Below are positions 12,342 to 26,368 of a stretch of 64,000 nt of DNA, piece after piece (the first letter of the stretch is position 1; every line of letters starts with the position of its first letter). Location: NCBI GenBank assembly GCA_013365365.1, contig JABVXU010000099.1, positions 62,001-126,000 on the forward strand, in the 5' to 3' direction. Origin of the DNA: Cruorifilaria tuberocauda (Eukaryota > Nematoda > Chromadorea > Rhabditida > Onchocercidae). Below the pieces are notes generated by a model, which was not told the DNA's origin, did not search any database, and saw nothing but the letters and a program-made list of their open reading frames with translations. Made by a program: the position numbers and the translations under genes.

Positions 12342-14593
12342 AGCCATATGGAAAATGATTTTTAGGCAGACAAGTATCACTTCAACTAAGTCGACATTAC
12401 TGTTTGATTCATTTGCTTTTGCTACGTTGACATTGGTTTCTCCACAAAGTAATGAGAACGATGGAGTGAAAAAAAAAAATTTTCGACATCTCTAAAAAAT
12501 AATGGCATTATATTAAAATAATTTTGGTAAGTTTTACAGATTGCTAAGATTGCTGAATCTATTTTAACTTTTGGGATAACGCAGACTAATTACAGGAGTT
12601 AAAAAGAGTACTGATGATTTTCCTGAAAAATTCTTACACTTGCCGAATTGTCGAATTATCTATATACCAGTGGTTTTTTTAATTTGCTTTAAGCATTCAG
12701 AAATTATTTTCGCATTATTAATACTACTTGGATAATGCAGTGCTGTAGAAGTTTTTTCTTTGCATTATTTTCATTATGGTTAGATTTCTGACCAATACTT
12801 TAAAAAAACCAGTGTATCTTTAGAAAGTGAAATTCAACGTGCATTTTGGAGTTTTAAAATTATTTTTTCCAGTCGATACCAGAAAGATTGCATCAGTATA
12901 ATATTCATGGTATTTATATCGTTCCATCAAAACCAGAAATCCGTCTATCACAGTGATTTCTGAAGCCATACTTTTTTTGGACCTACTTTTCTATATTTAC
13001 TTATGATAGAAACTTGGCTCACGGAAATATTTTGCATTTGCAATATTCTGCATTTGCATTTTTGTTTACTCTTTTTTTGAAATTTTTTATATCAGTTTTT
13101 GAAGCGAACGGTTCAGGAGAAAAATTTTTAATGGAATTGTGTTTGACTGTATAAAAAACGTTGCATTAAGAGCTCTAGTAATCTTATTAAATCTTCAGGG
13201 TCACGATCATATTTTTTTTCTTTTCCCATTACTGCTAAATTCATCATAAAATGACTGGTTTATATTAATAAGGCTTTAATTCTAATCCATATTAGTTTTG
13301 TTTTTCGAATTTGAAGATTTTTTTATTTTATTTGATTATCTTTTTTTCCAATTTTTTTTGAGGTGAAACTATCAATGATACCGAAATTCCATTTGGATAT
13401 ATTTGGACGTGATTTAAAAAAAGGAAAAACTAATCAGTTCTTCAAGCGATAACAGAAAAATTATCATTATAGGATTCTTAATGAAATTTTCATGCCAATT
13501 TTTTTCTGCCTCATTGTGTTTTGAAAGATGTTACTTTTAATAACGATCTGTGTTCCTTATCTTTCTTTTTCCAAAGTTAGCTGCTTACAGCTGAATTAGA
13601 AATACTACAGTCATCTTGGATTAATAAGTAATAAAGGATAGGAGTCAGGTCTTTCATAATTATCTGAAATTGTAGCCCGAACTTGTAGCAAGAAAAAATT
13701 TTCATGTTTTTATAAAACCTATGCGTTTTCCAGGACATTGTATCTGCATTCCAAACATATTTACGGCTCTAAACAGTTGATTGCAGCAGAGAGAGTTTTC
13801 GAAAGTTATTGTCGCAGCTTCTAAGTTTTTACCATTTTCATAGATTTTTTATCTCTAAAGACTTAACATCCAGCCATGGAAATCAGATGAGTGATATTTG
13901 TTTTCGAGCATATGTGAATTATTTTCATTATCTAATACGTTAATTTTAGCTATCTTCTATTTTATCGTTGAATATATTCCTCCATCTTTAATTACTTCCA
14001 TTAAACTACTCTCTTTTCAACATTTCGTCATGCTCAGTTGTATATTTGTCATCATATATTTCATATAATGTATAAGTGTGTGTATATATGTACATATATG
14101 CATACATGCATATATGTCACGTACACACTTTATCTTACTCATGTTACGTTATTACAATAGTAAAGTTTGCACTATAATTTTCACCTTCGCAGCATCATTA
14201 TTGTTCAAAGGTTATAACCTTTTTTTTAATATATGAAATTAGATTTGGTTTCATGTATGCTTAGATTTGAAATTCCAATATATATTCTTGTTAGTTACAA
14301 TTAGTTATTCAGAATATGTCACAATCTGAGATAAATCTGGTCCATCTTATATTCGCCACAGGAAGCGATGCATCAAGCCTATGTGAAATAGTCGCAAGAC
14401 GATTAAAAATTATTTTTAAGTTTAATGCAGGATTGGAAATGTTGGATCACATTTTATTCATCTGGTTTGCTGAATTAATTTTCAGTTAGGACACGGTTGG
14501 CCTAGATGTGCTATTGCCGGAAAAAGCTTCAATTTTTAGATTTATTTTCGGTTATTGCTATTTCGGTGAAAATTCTAACCTAACATCATTCAT
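12342..14593. other. UVRAG-VPS41 intergenic region
   Basis: AT-rich, poly-T-rich DNA without a convincing exon. The end at 12342-12495 may still be UVRAG coding. An alternating TATA/CATA purine-pyrimidine tract lies at about 14075-14120. A strong acceptor TTAATTTTCAG ends at 14485 and may receive the spliced leader of VPS41. An ATG 17-20 bases past it opens a short upstream frame before the main start. Confidence 0.5.
14075..14120. repeat. Alternating TG/TA/CATA simple repeat
   Basis: A run of alternating purine and pyrimidine built from tgta, tata and catg steps, typical of an intergenic microsatellite. Confidence 0.6.
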
Positions 14594-17500
14594 ATGCAAA
14601 AAGAACAAGTTGATGTTCATGTTACACAAACTGAGAAGGAAAAGAAGGATAACATGGAATCTGACACCGAGGAAACGCTGTTGGAGCCACGATTCAAATA
14701 TTCCAGAATTTTGAATAATGTACCTGGAGTAAGTATTTCGTGCGGCCGTTTTTAAAGAAATTGAATGTGAAGGATTTAAGTAAGAGATCGTTTCTGGTAA
14801 ACGATTATTGAGAACTTCGCAGCAGGCGAAAAGATTGTCAAAGCTGAAATTAAATGAGATCAGAGATTATCAAAAATCTCGCTCAGATTCTGATGATTTT
14901 TTCTAATTGTTGTGTTACTAGATATTGCGAAAAGATATGGCAACTTGCATGGCAATACATGATAAGTTCGCTGCAGTGGGTGGTCGTTCCGGAAGCGTAT
15001 ATATCATTGATCATTTTGGAAGTTTACATCCTGAAAATGTTAGATTTAATTCTTGTGTGCCTCGTGAAAAAGGGGAATGTGCTATGTGAATTGAGAAAGT
15101 AGTATAAACCGAATGTCGATCTTATAGATTATGGATTCGTACATATCTCAGCCGGTTTGAAGTTTATTTTTTCAAAAACAAATATATATAATTGTGAAGG
15201 TTTTACATCGCAACTTTATTTCTATGTGATAAAAAGTATTACGAAATTTCCCGCTTGCAAAATTCATGGTAAAGATTAGACGAAATATACAGAATGATTG
15301 TTTTTGGAGATACTTAGAAGTTAGAGTTTCTAATAGGGATTTGATTTTTAAATTCAAAATAAATTTTCGTAGTGGACTAGCCATTGTAAAAAGTAGCTCG
15401 TGAATTAATGAGTGGGTTATGTACATTTAGACAGCACGACATCATCGATGTCCGGTAACAAAAATATCGATTGATCCGACAGGATCATACTTCGTCAGTT
15501 GTTCACAGGATGCTCGAATTAGTATTGCTGGAATCACTTCCTTCGAACTTGCTCAGGTATCGTTTAATCAACGATTTTTTTAAATTTTTTGCTTACAATG
15601 CTAATATTGTGAATAAGTAATTTTCCAATGTAATTTCGAATCAATTCTGATACGATATCATTCTTCACGGTAAAAGATACGGAAGAACATGAAAATTCTT
15701 TTTCAACGATGAAAGTAACTTTTAAAAAGCGCATGAGGAGAATCATTCTTGAATTATTAAAAATTTTGTTTTCTCATAATTAACTGATTGATATAATGCC
15801 GCGTGAAATCATTGAAAATAGCAACAGATTACAAGAAGATAGAATGATCGGACCACGTTAGATGCAATGTTGAAATGCTTTATTTGGTTCTTTCATCTAG
15901 CAGCATGATTTAAATTTGAAATTAAGTATATCTTCTTAGTTTCAGGTCATAGATTTAAAGTTAGCTGCACGATCGGTAGCAATAGATCCGGATTTCACGA
16001 AACGTGGTTCAGGGCATATGTTTGTAACTGGAGAAAGGAATTTGTTGTTGCATCAGCGAACGTTTTTCGGCCATTACAAAGAAAAGGTCATCACCTATAT
16101 TATATGATTTTCGATTATACTTCAGTCTTTGTTCACAAATGTAAAGTAAATTCATGTATCTCAAAATATATTATTAAATATTACTAGGTAGTCTTCATTT
16201 AATCAAATCCTTTATCTCCATCAAAATTCATTGACCATAGTTGATCATGAAAACGGAAATAAATGTGTCTTTGTTGTAAACATATAAATACATATGAATA
16301 CGAAAAATTTTTTGTTCTCTCTTCTTCATATTTCATTCCCAGTTGAGTGTAATCTAAAATAATCCAGTTTTTGGTCAGTTCAGATATTATACGAAGGTAT
16401 GGATTGTGATGGAATGATTACACAAATTTCTTGGCAAGATTGTTGCATTGCTTTTACGAATGAGACAGGAACCAGGATATTTAATAAGTAAGTATTAGGC
16501 AGTTTCTTATATTACTTATTTTATTTAATCCACGGATAATACTTTTCTAACGTCTTTATATGATATTAGTGGAATATTTCAATATTAACAGCGATGGTCG
16601 ATTAAGAGAAAACATCGTGTTTCATCGGCTCATTTTAATTCCATTTTCAATTACAATTTGTTGATGATGCTTTCATAACATGTCATCCACGATATTTATT
16701 TTATTGAGATTGAGGTACTTTTTTGACAAGCTTAATATTTTATTTCGTTTCCGAAATGCGAACCAGTTAATTGCATTAGTTCAATCTACACATGAAAAAC
16801 ATTCAACAATTGCAATCAAAGCTCGTCCATCGCACTGTTGGATCAATAGTGAGACTCTGGCAATTGGATGGTACGATACTGTTTCCATATGCGTAATCAT
16901 CGGTTCATCTGATTCACAAGTAATTTTCCACTAGTTTCCTTAAGTTTTGAACAGGCTTAGACTGCTTTCATAAATTTGTTATTAAGGCAGTTTCATCGAC
17001 CGGAAAGAAACGAGTGGAAGTGCATTACTCTTGGAAATTCGATATGTATATAGCTGATATTTCATTCACGCTTAGTGATGATAAGTCCTATTTCTGGAAA
17101 GAAATAACAGTTTTTGGAATGAAGAAGGCAGCTGTCCAGAATGTGCATCTTTTTTATTTGTTTTATAATTTGTTTTTACAATATTTAAAATGAAGTTTCG
17201 GTAATTTACTTATCTAAGCATTAGTTGATTATGATATTCATAAGTGTCGTCATTGTAAGCAATTTGTCAACCTCATTTTTTTAGAGCAAATACACAATTA
17301 AGATATTAATGACTGCTTTACTTTCTTTCTCTCTACATTTTGGAAAAAGCTTTACTTCTAAGTGAAAAAATATCAAATTAACTGATTAGAACTTATTTGA
17401 AAGCCTCTGTAATTTACGAAATATTTTCAAGCCTACACAGAATGAATGTGAGATGGTATTGGCATTATTGGAACCAGAAGATTCAAGCACATTTAGTTTG

Positions 17501-20500
17501 ACAACCGAAGATAGAATCGAGATGTATACTTGTGATCCAGGCAACCTTACTTTATTTCATATGTCTTCTCTTCCATATGAAAATGTGTACTTTTTGCTTG
17601 GCTGTCAGGAATTTATTGAAGTTAGCTTTTTTTAGTATCTCGTAAATCAATATGTGCCTCAGAACATAGAGCAATGTTTATAATTAAAATGGAGTCATCT
17701 ATGAGAAGATAATTTAGGCTGCATAAATGCATAAATCTTTCATCTGAACATATCTTGACAGGGATAATTTGGATAGAATTCTGGCTGTGGTCAATCCTTT
17801 TAATTGCTTGTATTCGTGGCTATAAATGTTGCAGGCGCAGCCATGTTCCGCTGATGATCGAGTACGGTGGTATTTGGAGAATGACTTACTTCGTGATGCA
17901 ATGCAATATGCAAATGAACATAAAACGCAACTTGAACATTTAGATCCTGTTGATATTGGAAAACGTTATTTGAGTTCTCTCATTGAGCAAAAACGTTTCG
18001 CTGAAGCTGCAACAAACGTTAAAACGGTTTGTATAAAATTAATTTGTTTACGTAAGTTTGAAAAAATCTCGTAGAATTTTATATTTCAGATTTACAGGGC
18101 AACACGGCTCTCCATCAAATGTACCTTAGCTACCAATGCTCGCCGATCTATCACTCCATTCCTTTCCTTTTTTCGTTTATTTAAGTATGTGGTAACTAGT
18201 CGCTGCCACTTTACATGGCTTCATATAAAATTATGACGGACATTCTTTCTCGTCCATAATTTCTACCGAGGCATCCTTTAATTACGCTAATTATGCTACA
18301 GCCGTTTTGATTTAGGTTTCATTGATTTGTACCAAAATATTCCTTTGCTCAATATTATTCGCTCCGCTCAGTTGAAATCATTTAATATTTAAGGTTTGTG
18401 GACGTCAAAAAGATCTGTGGGAATATTATGTAAATGAATTTGAACAGAATAATGTTGTCCTTCAGTTGGCAAGATATCTTCCGGTCAAGGATCCCCAGTT
18501 GGAACCCGAATGCTATCAATGTGTATTGATTGCCGCATTACACAACCATCCAGTTTTATTTTATAACTTGGTCAAAGTTTGGAATCCAGATTTGTTCCGA
18601 GTAGGTCAGTTTTTCTCACTTTAATTCACGAATTATTTATTTATTCATTCATTCTGCCATGCTGTTTATACGAATATATATTGTTTATATGATTTTTATA
18701 TCCTGCCATGTTGTTTATATGAAGTTTTTCGAATAATAAATGAGTAGTGGAAAAGGAAATTCCCATTTCAAATTAAAATTTATAATACTTCAGGTGCAAT
18801 AACGGATATGGCAATGAAACGGATTGTGCATGAAAATGTGAATCCACTATCAGAAAATGATGCAGTAGCTATTTATCGGTCTCTCGCTCGTCTTTATCTT
18901 TACGAACGAAAATATGATAAAGCTTTGATGCTCTACATTATGTTAAATGATAAAACTGTCTTTCAGGTCATCGAAAAATATCATCTTTTTAATCTGGTAA
19001 ATTTTCTATTTTTGTGATTTATCAAAATTTACACTTTTATCCCTCAATCATTCCAATTTTTGTTCCATTCCCTTAAAAAAGAATTTAAATTCCAACAGTG
19101 CTCTAGAATCTAAGAAAGATGGAGAATAAAAGACTGAAGTAAAATATGGATGTATGATTTATATTCTATACATAGGTTAAAAATGATTTAACCAAACTAA
19201 TGGGTATCGATACCAATCTAACAATACGATTACTGATTGAAAATGCTGGAAGTCTTCCAACAAAAACAATTCTGACGCAGCTCGCAATGTATCCAAAATT
19301 ACAGGTTCATTTTGTTCCCAAATTTTCTTTTTATTTTATTTTATTTATAAGAATTTAATTTATAAAAAGAAATACTTGTTATCAAAAAATAATATTTTTC
19401 AGATGGCTTATTTGAATAGTCTGTTTGAAAGGAACGAAGGGGAGGAATTTATTGATTTCGCTATAGGACTGTATGCCGATAATGAACCACGATTTCTTTT
19501 ACCATTTCTCCGAAAAACAGCGATCTACGATATAGCAAAAGCCATTGATATCTGTGAGAAAAAGCAATACATCAATGAGGTTTGCTGATTTAATGCTTTA
19601 ATTTATTGCACGAATATTTTATTTCATGTGCCTTTAATATTATACGATCCTTTTATTTCATGTGTTAATTTTTAAGTTTTTAATTATCCTAGGAAATAAA
19701 TAATACGAATGGTGTAATAGTAGTGATTTGTCAGAAGTCGACTTAGCCAAGGTCTGGAACTGCTTTAGCATTAGACCATAGCGCTAAATCGTTACAAATT
19801 ATTATCATCTAACTAAAAGCTCCAGTAGTTGGTATGATTTACAGATGGTTTATTTGCTGGGAAGAAGTGGAAATCGTATGAAAGCTCTTGACTTACTTGT
19901 AAATAAGCTTGGTCGCATTGATAGTGCAATTGACTTTTGCCGTGAAAATGATGATTCTGATTTGTGGAATTCACTGGTTGATGCGGCTGTAAAACGACCG
20001 GATCATATTTCAGAGCTTTTGAATACTGCTGGGAAATACGTTAATCCATTGAACATTATTGAGAAGGTTTTTCATTTTTCAGTCAAATATAACGTTCTGC
20101 TTCTATTACCGTTACTCCTAGCTTTCATCTTAAAATTTAATTCCTTTTATTTTACGGAAAATATGTAGTGGAGATCGTTTTCACGTCTTGTATAAAAAGA
20201 CTGTCAAAAAATGAAATCGCGAAATACTTGCGTTATGTTAGCATTTCAGTAACTAGAACGGTGCGTCCGATAACTGTCTAGTTTGTAAACTTATTTTAAA
20301 ACTTCAGGAGAACAATCTCGTTTTCTTCTATCTGTCTTCTTTCGGAAAAACATTTATTGCCATCAAGTAGTTTTCCCAGAATGTGCGAATTGTTGCGAAC
20401 TTCCGAAGTTTTCAGATTCCAGAGCAAATGAACATTCCCGGTTTACGAAATTTATTGGTAAAAATCTTACGTGATTACGAATTACTTGTTCAAATGCAGT

Positions 20501-20882
20501 GTGGCTCTTTGCAAGTAACAGAAGCCGACAGCAGTCAGCTTTTCGCGAAATATTTATTAAATCGTAAACGTTCGACTTTCATCGGTTTCGATCAATTTTG
20601 CATTGTGTGCAGGTGAAATATTTCATTTCAAAATTGACATATTTTGAATTGGAAAGTTCATCCATTTTTTCTCCCTTTTAATAGTTCCATTTTAGGGTAG
20701 CTCTGCTACAGCGCGAAAAGCCTACTAATTGTAGACACATAAATAATGACATCATTGTTTATGGTTGTGGACATTCAGTACACATCTGCTGTTTACATGC
20801 CCCTCACTCAGATGAACGAACAATGACGGAAAATGGTGGTTGTCTTATGTGTTGTGGGTTACATTTATATGAAAAACATTAG
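14594..20882 (+). CDS. vps-41: VPS41, HOPS tethering complex subunit
   Basis: HOPS subunit that tethers late endosomes, autophagosomes and AP-3 carriers to lysosomes through Rab7. Exons: 14594-14728, 14922-15038, 15431-15556, 15946-16086, 16384-16487, 16715-16919, 16987-17142, 17432-17620, 17835-18026, 18394-18604, 18794-18996, 19176-19304, 19403-19579, 19845-20066, 20416-20612, 20696-20882; about 896 aa (human 854). An acidic N-terminus leads into a WD40-like propeller (FAAVGGRSGSVYIID, ISIDPTGSYFVSCSQDARI), then clathrin-type helical repeats (LWEYYVNEFE, SLARLYLYERKYDKALMLY, FLLPFLRKTAIYDIAKAIDI), and a C-terminal RING-H2: CIVC, then CGHSVHICC, then CLMC. The start of exon 6 and the end of exon 7 are the weakest junctions; exon 7 may end at 17109 instead. 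AATAAA at 21070-21075 fits the 3' end. Confidence 0.93.
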
Positions 20883-22331
20883 AGAAATAAATCACATTCC
20901 AAGCAGTGTTCGTGGAAACGTTATGAAGATGATTCTACCTGAGAAACTAGATAGATGGAATTCGAAATATTTTGGGAGCACAAATGCTTACTATAAAATC
21001 CGTTGATAGAGCCATTTACTGAATCAACTTATTTTGTTATGGCTGTTATACATAATATGAACCACTGTAAATAAAATTTATGAAATTTGCATCCTTATTA
21101 AATCCTATACTTTAAAAGATATTTTCACTTCAAAATATTTAAAACATCTCTTACCGGATGGTTCTCAAGTTTATATCTACACACAGCCTATTAATCAAAT
21201 GATCAATACCTGCACAAAGTCTTACTATCGCAACAATGCCCCTATAATCGTTGTTGAAAGTATGTTGTACCTGCATCCTTTTTTTGTCGAGATCATATCC
21301 ATGACTCTTAGTGTTGCTATTGATTGTCAGGCATTCTTAAACATGAGACAAGTTTTAGACTAGAGATAATTTATAAATTGAGATTGTATGGCGGAATTTT
21401 GACAGCATTGGAAAATAATTTATTACCCGACAAGACAAAGAAAAGATGTAAGACTGTTAATTGAAAAATTCAAAAATTCCATATGTGGGAAAGTATGAGT
21501 TCTATTGATCACGAGACAGGAAAGATTTGTGGTAGATAATGATTTACAAAAATGACATGAATAGATGATATAAGAAATGAATAATGAAAAACTAGTAAAC
21601 AATTATAACATTTATGAGTTGCAGAAATATGAGAGTATGGGAGGAACGGAAAATAATATTAATATTAGATACTTGCTTGATAGATAACGATGCATTCACT
21701 TAACAATACATTAAGATCTATGATTTATTGAATTAATAAGCAATGGAAAGAGTGCAGAAAACGAAAAGTAACAATATTTAAAATAGAGATGAACTAAACA
21801 AATCGGTGTATAAAATTATACTAATAAATGGTTTCATCTTAACGATGAAAAAACCAAGTAATGCTATTTCCACTGCTGATTATATTTTCCGACAACTCGA
21901 GAATACAATAAAACGAAAAGTTAATACTTGATATCATTAATTTTTCAGAAAACCAGTAAAGAGGCATAATAAGCTTCTAAATAGAAGGTAATTGAAGGAT
22001 TAATCAGTGGTGACTGGTTATTCCTTTTAAATCTAACAACAAGTACCAATCTCGTTCGAAAAACACTTTAGGACAACTATTTCACATCTGTATTATATGG
22101 AATGCAAACTATCTGAAAGGAAGGCAAATAAAACTATCAAAACAACAAGCTCTAGGGAATCTGAAAGTGAGGTTCCTACCAACGAAAAGTAAAATAATTG
22201 CAACTTATCAAATCATCTTGAAGGCTATTTAATTAATTGGTAAATTAAACCAATATTTAGCAATATGTTAATGCAAGCTTATCAATATACGAAATATTGC
22301 TGAGGAAACCTTTAGGATAAAATGTTTATTC
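20883..22331. other. Convergent intergenic region between VPS41 (+) and the copper transporter (-)
   Basis: AATAAA at 20886-20891 and 21070-21075 serve the plus side. On the minus side TTTATT at 22325-22330 (AATAAA on that strand) lies one base beyond the transporter stop codon. The rest is AT-rich with no exon seen. Confidence 0.6.
21070..21075 (+). other. Polyadenylation signal of VPS41
   Basis: AATAAA 188 bases after the stop codon; a closer AATAAA at 20886 lies only 3 bases past the stop and is less likely to be used. Confidence 0.5.
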
Positions 22332-24349
22332 TTAATGGCACGTATCGGTAGCAAATGTATCCAAATCATCAGTCTGTGGATTAAAACATTTTAAAATAGC
22401 AAATAACCAATGTCCGAAAGCTGCACCCGAAATTACGGCTAAAGTTAACCAGATGTTATATGTCATCGCAATAAGCATTAAACAATACGCCAACGTCAGC
22501 TGTATAAGATAAAGAAGTGCCTGTAATGATAAGTTATTTCAATGTTGTACCATATTTCAGGCAGTCTTGCTGTATCTCTAACTGGTGATTTTATAGGTAT
22601 AAAAATAAAAATGCTAATTATATATTACTTGCAAGAATCGGATTGTAGGAGAAATTTCTCGATCTGTTGTTCTGAAAAATCGGAAGAAATAATTTTAAAA
22701 TTTTACATATGACATACAGGGTAGAGATTAAACCGGAAGAATTCTAAAAATTCCTTTGGCCCTATTCGTGACGAAGACAAACTAAAGCAGTGTGTACGAT
22801 CCTTGCAATTCCAATATCTTGCTGACACATTAAAAATTAAATATTTGAAAACATCATAATAATTTTCGCAAAATTAATCCTCAGCAGTTTCTATTTCAAA
22901 AAACACCTTGAGTAAGACAAGTGGCAATCGGTCCGTTGGTAAAGTCGTGAAAGGAAAAGCATTCCTTCCAATATCATAAGACTAAATCAACCTGCTTGAG
23001 ACCTGTTGGTAACCAGGTGATAGAGTAATTGTCAGAGGAGATGATACAGAGGAGCGAATACAGTCATTATGTTTATCGTCATCTTGCTTTATTTCATTTT
23101 GCTTTCCTTCATCATTAATATGACGGCAGCTAGGAGGACATCGTGCAGCGGAAAGCTGCAGATAAACGCGAAACCATTTAATCCATTCGTAAAAACATGC
23201 CATTATGAAGATCAATAAACAGGAAAGTAAGAGACCTAAAATCACCGTCACATTAAATTATTACTTGCAATCAGCAGTGTCAACTACTTGAAAGAGATAT
23301 CGTTGTTATCCGTGAAAGTGTTCCCTTTAATTCACGCAATATTTGCTGTTGTTTTGATGGTTATTTCTATCTTTGTATATCAAGATAAATAAAATTAAGA
23401 AAAAGGGGAAAAAAGATGAAATAGTTAATTGCTGATAACAATAATTAGAAAGAATACTAATATTCAAACACAGTATAGAATGATAAGATTTTGAGAATTT
23501 CCCTGTTTAACAAAAATAAATAATAAAAATTAGTAGCAAACACCGAAAAAATTAACCATACAAAGATTCAATTTGCCAAAATTCGAATAAAATTATTTCA
23601 TGACAACCAAAATGAAACCATATTTTCATAGAATGTCCTCCATGTTCTTTTTCGTGTTTCATTAATCCATCATTCACTCCATGAACGTGATAATGGTCTA
23701 TTTGTCCATTATGTTCATGTATTTTGTCCTTGTCAATTATTTCAACATTATCTTTCTGATCTCCTTCAAAGAAAATGATAAAGAAAACAAGTTTTATAAG
23801 TAAGAAACAAAGACGAATACAGGAAATGTTGAGATTCTGTTTTTGATTTCAAATAAATTCAAATAGGTAAAAAGTTCTTTTAATATCAAAACAGGCTCAA
23901 TATTTTCAAAGTGCATTAAACCGTATTAAAATAGATATCAATATACTAAGAATAGATATAATATAATAAAAAGGAATAGATATACTAAGACATAAACCAA
24001 ACACTTTAACAAAACACCATTAACTTCATCTACACCAGTTTCAATCTTTTATTTTTTAACTTCATGATACTGTTACCTAAATAAAGTCAGAAATATCATC
24101 GCAATCTCAGCACACAAGCCAAAAAATCCGCTATAATATGGGTAAATAACCCCCATGTTATGTAATAAATATATTTTTATTAAATAAATAACAAAATAAA
24201 TTAAGAAAACCTGGCTTTTTGTAATCACTATAATCAATTGCTAATTCATCGAGAAAGCTTTTCACACTACTTAGCCGATCAAACCCTGAAAAACCACTAC
24301 TGTTTGTTGGAGGTGCATTCGACCTTCCATTTGCTGTAACAGTGCTCAT
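22332..24349 (-). CDS. High-affinity copper transporter, Ctr/SLC31 family
   Basis: Trimeric Cu(I) importer of the plasma membrane or endosomes. Exons in transcript order: 24349-24211, 23763-23557, 23235-22992, 22671-22629, 22520-22332; phases agree throughout, 273 aa. The second exon ends a His-rich outer domain (HEHNG, HYHVHG, KEHGGHSM) that leads into MKIWFHFGCHEIILF, the Ctr entry to membrane helix 1 (about 115-134). A 75-residue charged loop follows. Helix 2 has the copper-relay Met226-x3-Met230, followed by TYN; helix 3 has Gly243-x3-Gly247; the protein ends in Cys-His, the usual Ctr copper-handing tail. The ATG lies 6 bases after a TTTCAG acceptor, so the transcript is probably trans-spliced there. 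Human CTR1 is 190 aa; the extra length is the outer domain and the loop. Confidence 0.92.
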
Positions 24350-24366
24350 GGTTGCCTGAAACGTGA
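24350..24366 (-). promoter_or_regulatory. Likely spliced-leader acceptor of the copper transporter
   Basis: On the minus strand TTTTCACGTTTCAG ends 6 bases before the start codon, with no upstream exon found. A 5' UTR intron is the alternative. Confidence 0.5.
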
Positions 24367-26368
24367 AAATTCCTACAACTGAAGCATTTTTTTGATCTAC
24401 TGCACATAACTCGTAAAATCACAAATAATGCAGAATAATTCGTAGAATAGTAGGTAAACATCTGTCGGCAAATGAACTAACCATATGAGATATTACTTTC
24501 AAAACTTCAACTAGCATATCGTCTAATGAAATTGAGTTGGGGAATTCCTCATTCCTACTATCAATTAAGGAACAAAAACTCAATAAATTCACGCAAGATC
24601 AATAAGAGGAGTCTTTTTTTTTCGTTGTCAAAGAAAAAAGAAAAGTCCCAAAGAAAAACCTTAAAATTGAAAGTCAAATAAGCAAAGTTTATATGCATAA
24701 AGATCATTCTGAAATAAATTAAAAAAAAAACACCGAATCAATCAACTAAAAATATTATTCATAACAAATAACAAAAACGGGAAGCAGCGATGCAATGTTC
24801 ATATGTATGTTAAATTACTGTCACCACTATTATTACTGTCACAAAATAACTGGAATTTCTATTTCTCATAAAACACTTTAGAAAAGTAGTTGAAACAATA
24901 TTTCAAATAGCACTATCGCGGTGAATGAAAAATCATCAAACAGATGTTTCGACACAAAATTCTCGTGTAATTTGTCAATACCGCAACGTAGTAATTGAAA
25001 ATAGTATCACTGCGATAATTTGTGTCACTGATTTTGAACTTGAAATAATAATATACATAAACAAGCAAATATATATTATGAATATTCATTTTGAAGCTCT
25101 TAGACATATATGACCCCTAAATAAGGCACAATACCATATGCTGTTTTTAATAGTGAACCAAATCAGACAATACTGACCACAATTCAGACTTATCTCTTCG
25201 TTCGAACACACCGTAGTTTCAATTTTCAGTTCACTTTTAACGAAAAATATGATAATGATGATGAGCAGATTGAGTTTACTAATACGCTATCTGATTTAAA
25301 TCACCAATTTAACCAATTTGGAACAACCAACCAATTTTGTCCTCATTTGTTCTGATATATAAAATACGAAAGAACATATAAACAACAGCTAAGAAAAGAG
25401 CGTGTAATTAAGAAATAAGAAAGGAATTTTGAAATTTTTCAAGAGAAAATGACAAACTATGAAAACTAATTGTTCCTCAGAAAATCAAAAAACATTTCGC
25501 TCGTATGAACCAAGAAGAAATCTCAATTCGGACAGAATTTAAAAAGAACAATTAGGAAATAAATATATACTCAAAAAACACATTAAAATTTACTTCCTTT
25601 AGAAAAACATTACCAATCGTTTAATATTTTCGCCGCGTACAACTTTCAAGAAGCAAACTTCAAGAAAGTTATCGAAATAAATTACCTTAAGCTTTTCAAC
25701 AAAATAAATTAGCCGTCCAATAAAATTCGAAGTTTGCTGAAATGCTTACCTGTGATGTTTGAGTGAAATTATCACCAGGAAATGACGGAAAACCGATGAT
25801 GCATAATAATCACTCACTGAGAGAAAAATGAGCTCGAGTCAGAAACCAAAACATTACTAAAAGCGGTACATACCATTCACTATAACTATGGGCGAAAAAA
25901 TTTTTGTTTCTTATGTTAATGGAAAAATTCACATACCACATCAATTTAATAAGTTAATAGTAGTTTCAATATTAATCTTAATTCACTGTATAACTCTTTT
26001 TGTTATCGGAAATATACTTTTTAAGTGATCTTTGTCATGCTGATAACTTCTCGCATTTCCAAAAAATCTTAAAATTTTGGTGAACACCAAATTTGATAAA
26101 AATTGTATCCTAGAAAATTATTTATCACAATGCATCAAGAAAATTGATTATTTCGATATAAGTTCACTATCACTTTATTAAAACCTATATTTCTTACAAA
26201 ATCCTCCAAGAATTCCCTATGTGACCACTAGACATAGATCACAATTTAAAAAGAGATATTTGTTACAAAAAATAAAGAAACAATAATGCTGCTTAGAGGT
26301 CTACTACTCATGGCAGTTAGAAAAGGAGAGTTGGATTAGATTTTTTATGGTAGATTCTATAAAAAATA
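24367..26368. other. Intergenic region between the apyrase 3' end and the copper transporter 5' end
   Basis: AT-rich, with no supported exon. TTTATT at 26174-26179 (AATAAA on the minus strand) is a candidate polyadenylation signal for the apyrase. The copper transporter promoter should lie here; no metal-response motif was recognised by eye. Confidence 0.5.
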
